Shown piece after piece: positions 6,376 to 7,016 of a stretch of 7,016 nucleotides of DNA (positions are counted from its first letter, which is position 1; each line of letters starts with the position of its first letter). The notes beneath the pieces were generated by a model. It was given only the letters and a program-made list of their open reading frames with translations, was not told the DNA's origin and ran no database searches. A program made the translations under genes and the position numbers. Source of the DNA: an uncultured Bacillaceae bacterium (GTDB lineage: Bacteria > Bacillota > Bacilli > Caldalkalibacillales > Caldalkalibacillaceae). The DNA is taken from NCBI GenBank assembly GCA_937967685.1, contig CALBTX010000251.1:1-7016 (forward strand). The letters are read 5' to 3'.

Positions 6376-6956
6376 TTTCATTTTTACTGGAAAACAAGGT
6401 CATATTTTTAATGGCTTCGGAGGTCATCTTTTTAGTGTTTGTCAGTTTGGCGCTTTTATTTCGGTATTGGTTTCGATTGAAAAAAGCGAGCCTTGCTGCC
6501 TTTATCATCGTTATTTTGAACGAATTGGCCGTGCTGGTCATCGGGGTGCTGGATTATATCGAAGTGGGGACTTTCTCTCAGTTTCAGATGATCATCGTCA
6601 TCTTTATTATTTATGCGCTAATTTTTGGAAAAAGTGATTTTAAAAAACTGGACCGCTGGATTCAGAAAAAGGTCGCTCGGATGAAGGGGGAGCCCATTCC
6701 CGACTTCGGAGAAGAGCCTGCAAGGCAGTTATATGGCAAGGAACATGCCAGAGAAGAGCGGAAAGGTTTTTACAAACATTTGCTCCTGTTTGTCGTTGTG
6801 CACATTTGTTTTGCCATCTTGTTCGCTTTTGTCAAGCTTGACGATAACAATCTCCTTGCCGGCATCAGCAATATTTGGACCAAAGTGCTTATCATTGATT
6901 TTATCTGGTCATTTTCATATACGATCTGGCCAAAAAAGGAAAAGTCGACCACTTAA
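6372..6956 (+). CDS. Multi-pass membrane protein of unknown function, co-translated with the MerR regulator
   Basis: I do not recognise this 194-residue protein. It shows five hydrophobic segments (about 7-30, 41-61, 70-86, 135-153, 167-187). Helices 3 and 4 are separated by a polar, charged loop of about 48 residues (87-134) rich in Lys, Arg and Glu. The pattern GFYKHLLLFVVVHICFAILFAF (132-153) and the closing IWSFSYTIWPKKEK loosely recall the 2TM domain found in some bacterial membrane proteins, but this is not a firm assignment. It has no ATPase motif and no signature of a known transporter family that I can see. The start is well supported: GGAGG (6360-6364) lies 7 nt upstream, and the ATG overlaps the merR stop as ATGA, so translation is likely coupled. 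Its position behind an inducible MerR promoter suggests a role in the response to the regulator's ligand (inference). Confidence 0.85.
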   Translation: MISFLLENKVIFLMASEVIFLVFVSLALLFRYWFRLKKASLAAFIIVILNELAVLVIGVLDYIEVGTFSQFQMIIVIFIIYALIFGKSDFKKLDRWIQKKVARMKGEPIPDFGEEPARQLYGKEHAREERKGFYKHLLLFVVVHICFAILFAFVKLDDNNLLAGISNIWTKVLIIDFIWSFSYTIWPKKEKSTT

Positions 6957-7010
6957 TTCGCGCGCAACATCAGCGTCAAAAATTTAAGGACGAAAGTTCA
7001 CGGATCGATA

Positions 7011-7016
7011 GGGAGG
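7011..7016 (+). promoter_or_regulatory. Probable ribosome binding site of a gene beyond the window edge
   Basis: The window ends in GGGAGG, 54 nt after the stop of the membrane protein gene. No terminator hairpin lies in between (6957-7010). The site would place a start codon just past the edge, so the merR operon probably has at least one further gene. Confidence 0.4.

Overview
The window looks like a chromosomal segment of a low-to-mid GC Firmicute of the order Bacillales. This rests on AAGGAGG-type ribosome binding sites, frequent GTG starts, a Bacillus-style class A penicillin-binding protein with C-terminal fibronectin type III domains, and that gene lying divergently next to tyrS. The genus cannot be fixed from the sequence alone.

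Layout. Positions 1-101 hold a strong hairpin terminator (41-71) and no gene. Positions 102-3230 (minus strand) encode a bifunctional peptidoglycan synthase (GT51 glycosyltransferase plus transpeptidase, two FN3 domains and an acidic tail). An intergenic region of about 230 bp (3231-3464) carries the divergent promoters. It includes an extended -10 promoter and a structured leader of about 105 nt for the penicillin-binding protein, and a short leader for tyrS. tyrS (3465-4721, plus strand) encodes a tyrosyl-tRNA synthetase of the HIGH/KMSKS class with an S4 domain, and is closed by a clear intrinsic terminator at 4780-4821. A separate unit from about 4883 holds an RDD-family membrane protein (to 5538). 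The last unit begins at a textbook MerR-type promoter (5575-5606: -35, 20-bp spacer filled by a perfect inverted repeat, -10). It encodes a MerR/TipAL-like regulator (5635-6375) and, overlapping its stop codon by ATGA, a five-helix membrane protein of unrecognised function (6372-6956). A GGGAGG at the very end of the window suggests the operon continues.

How the genes relate. The penicillin-binding protein and tyrS are housekeeping genes with no obvious functional link beyond conserved neighbourhood. The merR-membrane protein pair is the most interesting part. Its layout indicates a self-regulated, inducible operon in which a ligand-sensing MerR protein controls itself and a co-translated membrane protein, as in drug- or stress-responsive systems. 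What it senses and what the membrane protein does cannot be read from the sequence. I see no mobile element, tRNA, rRNA, CRISPR array or recognisable riboswitch in the window.
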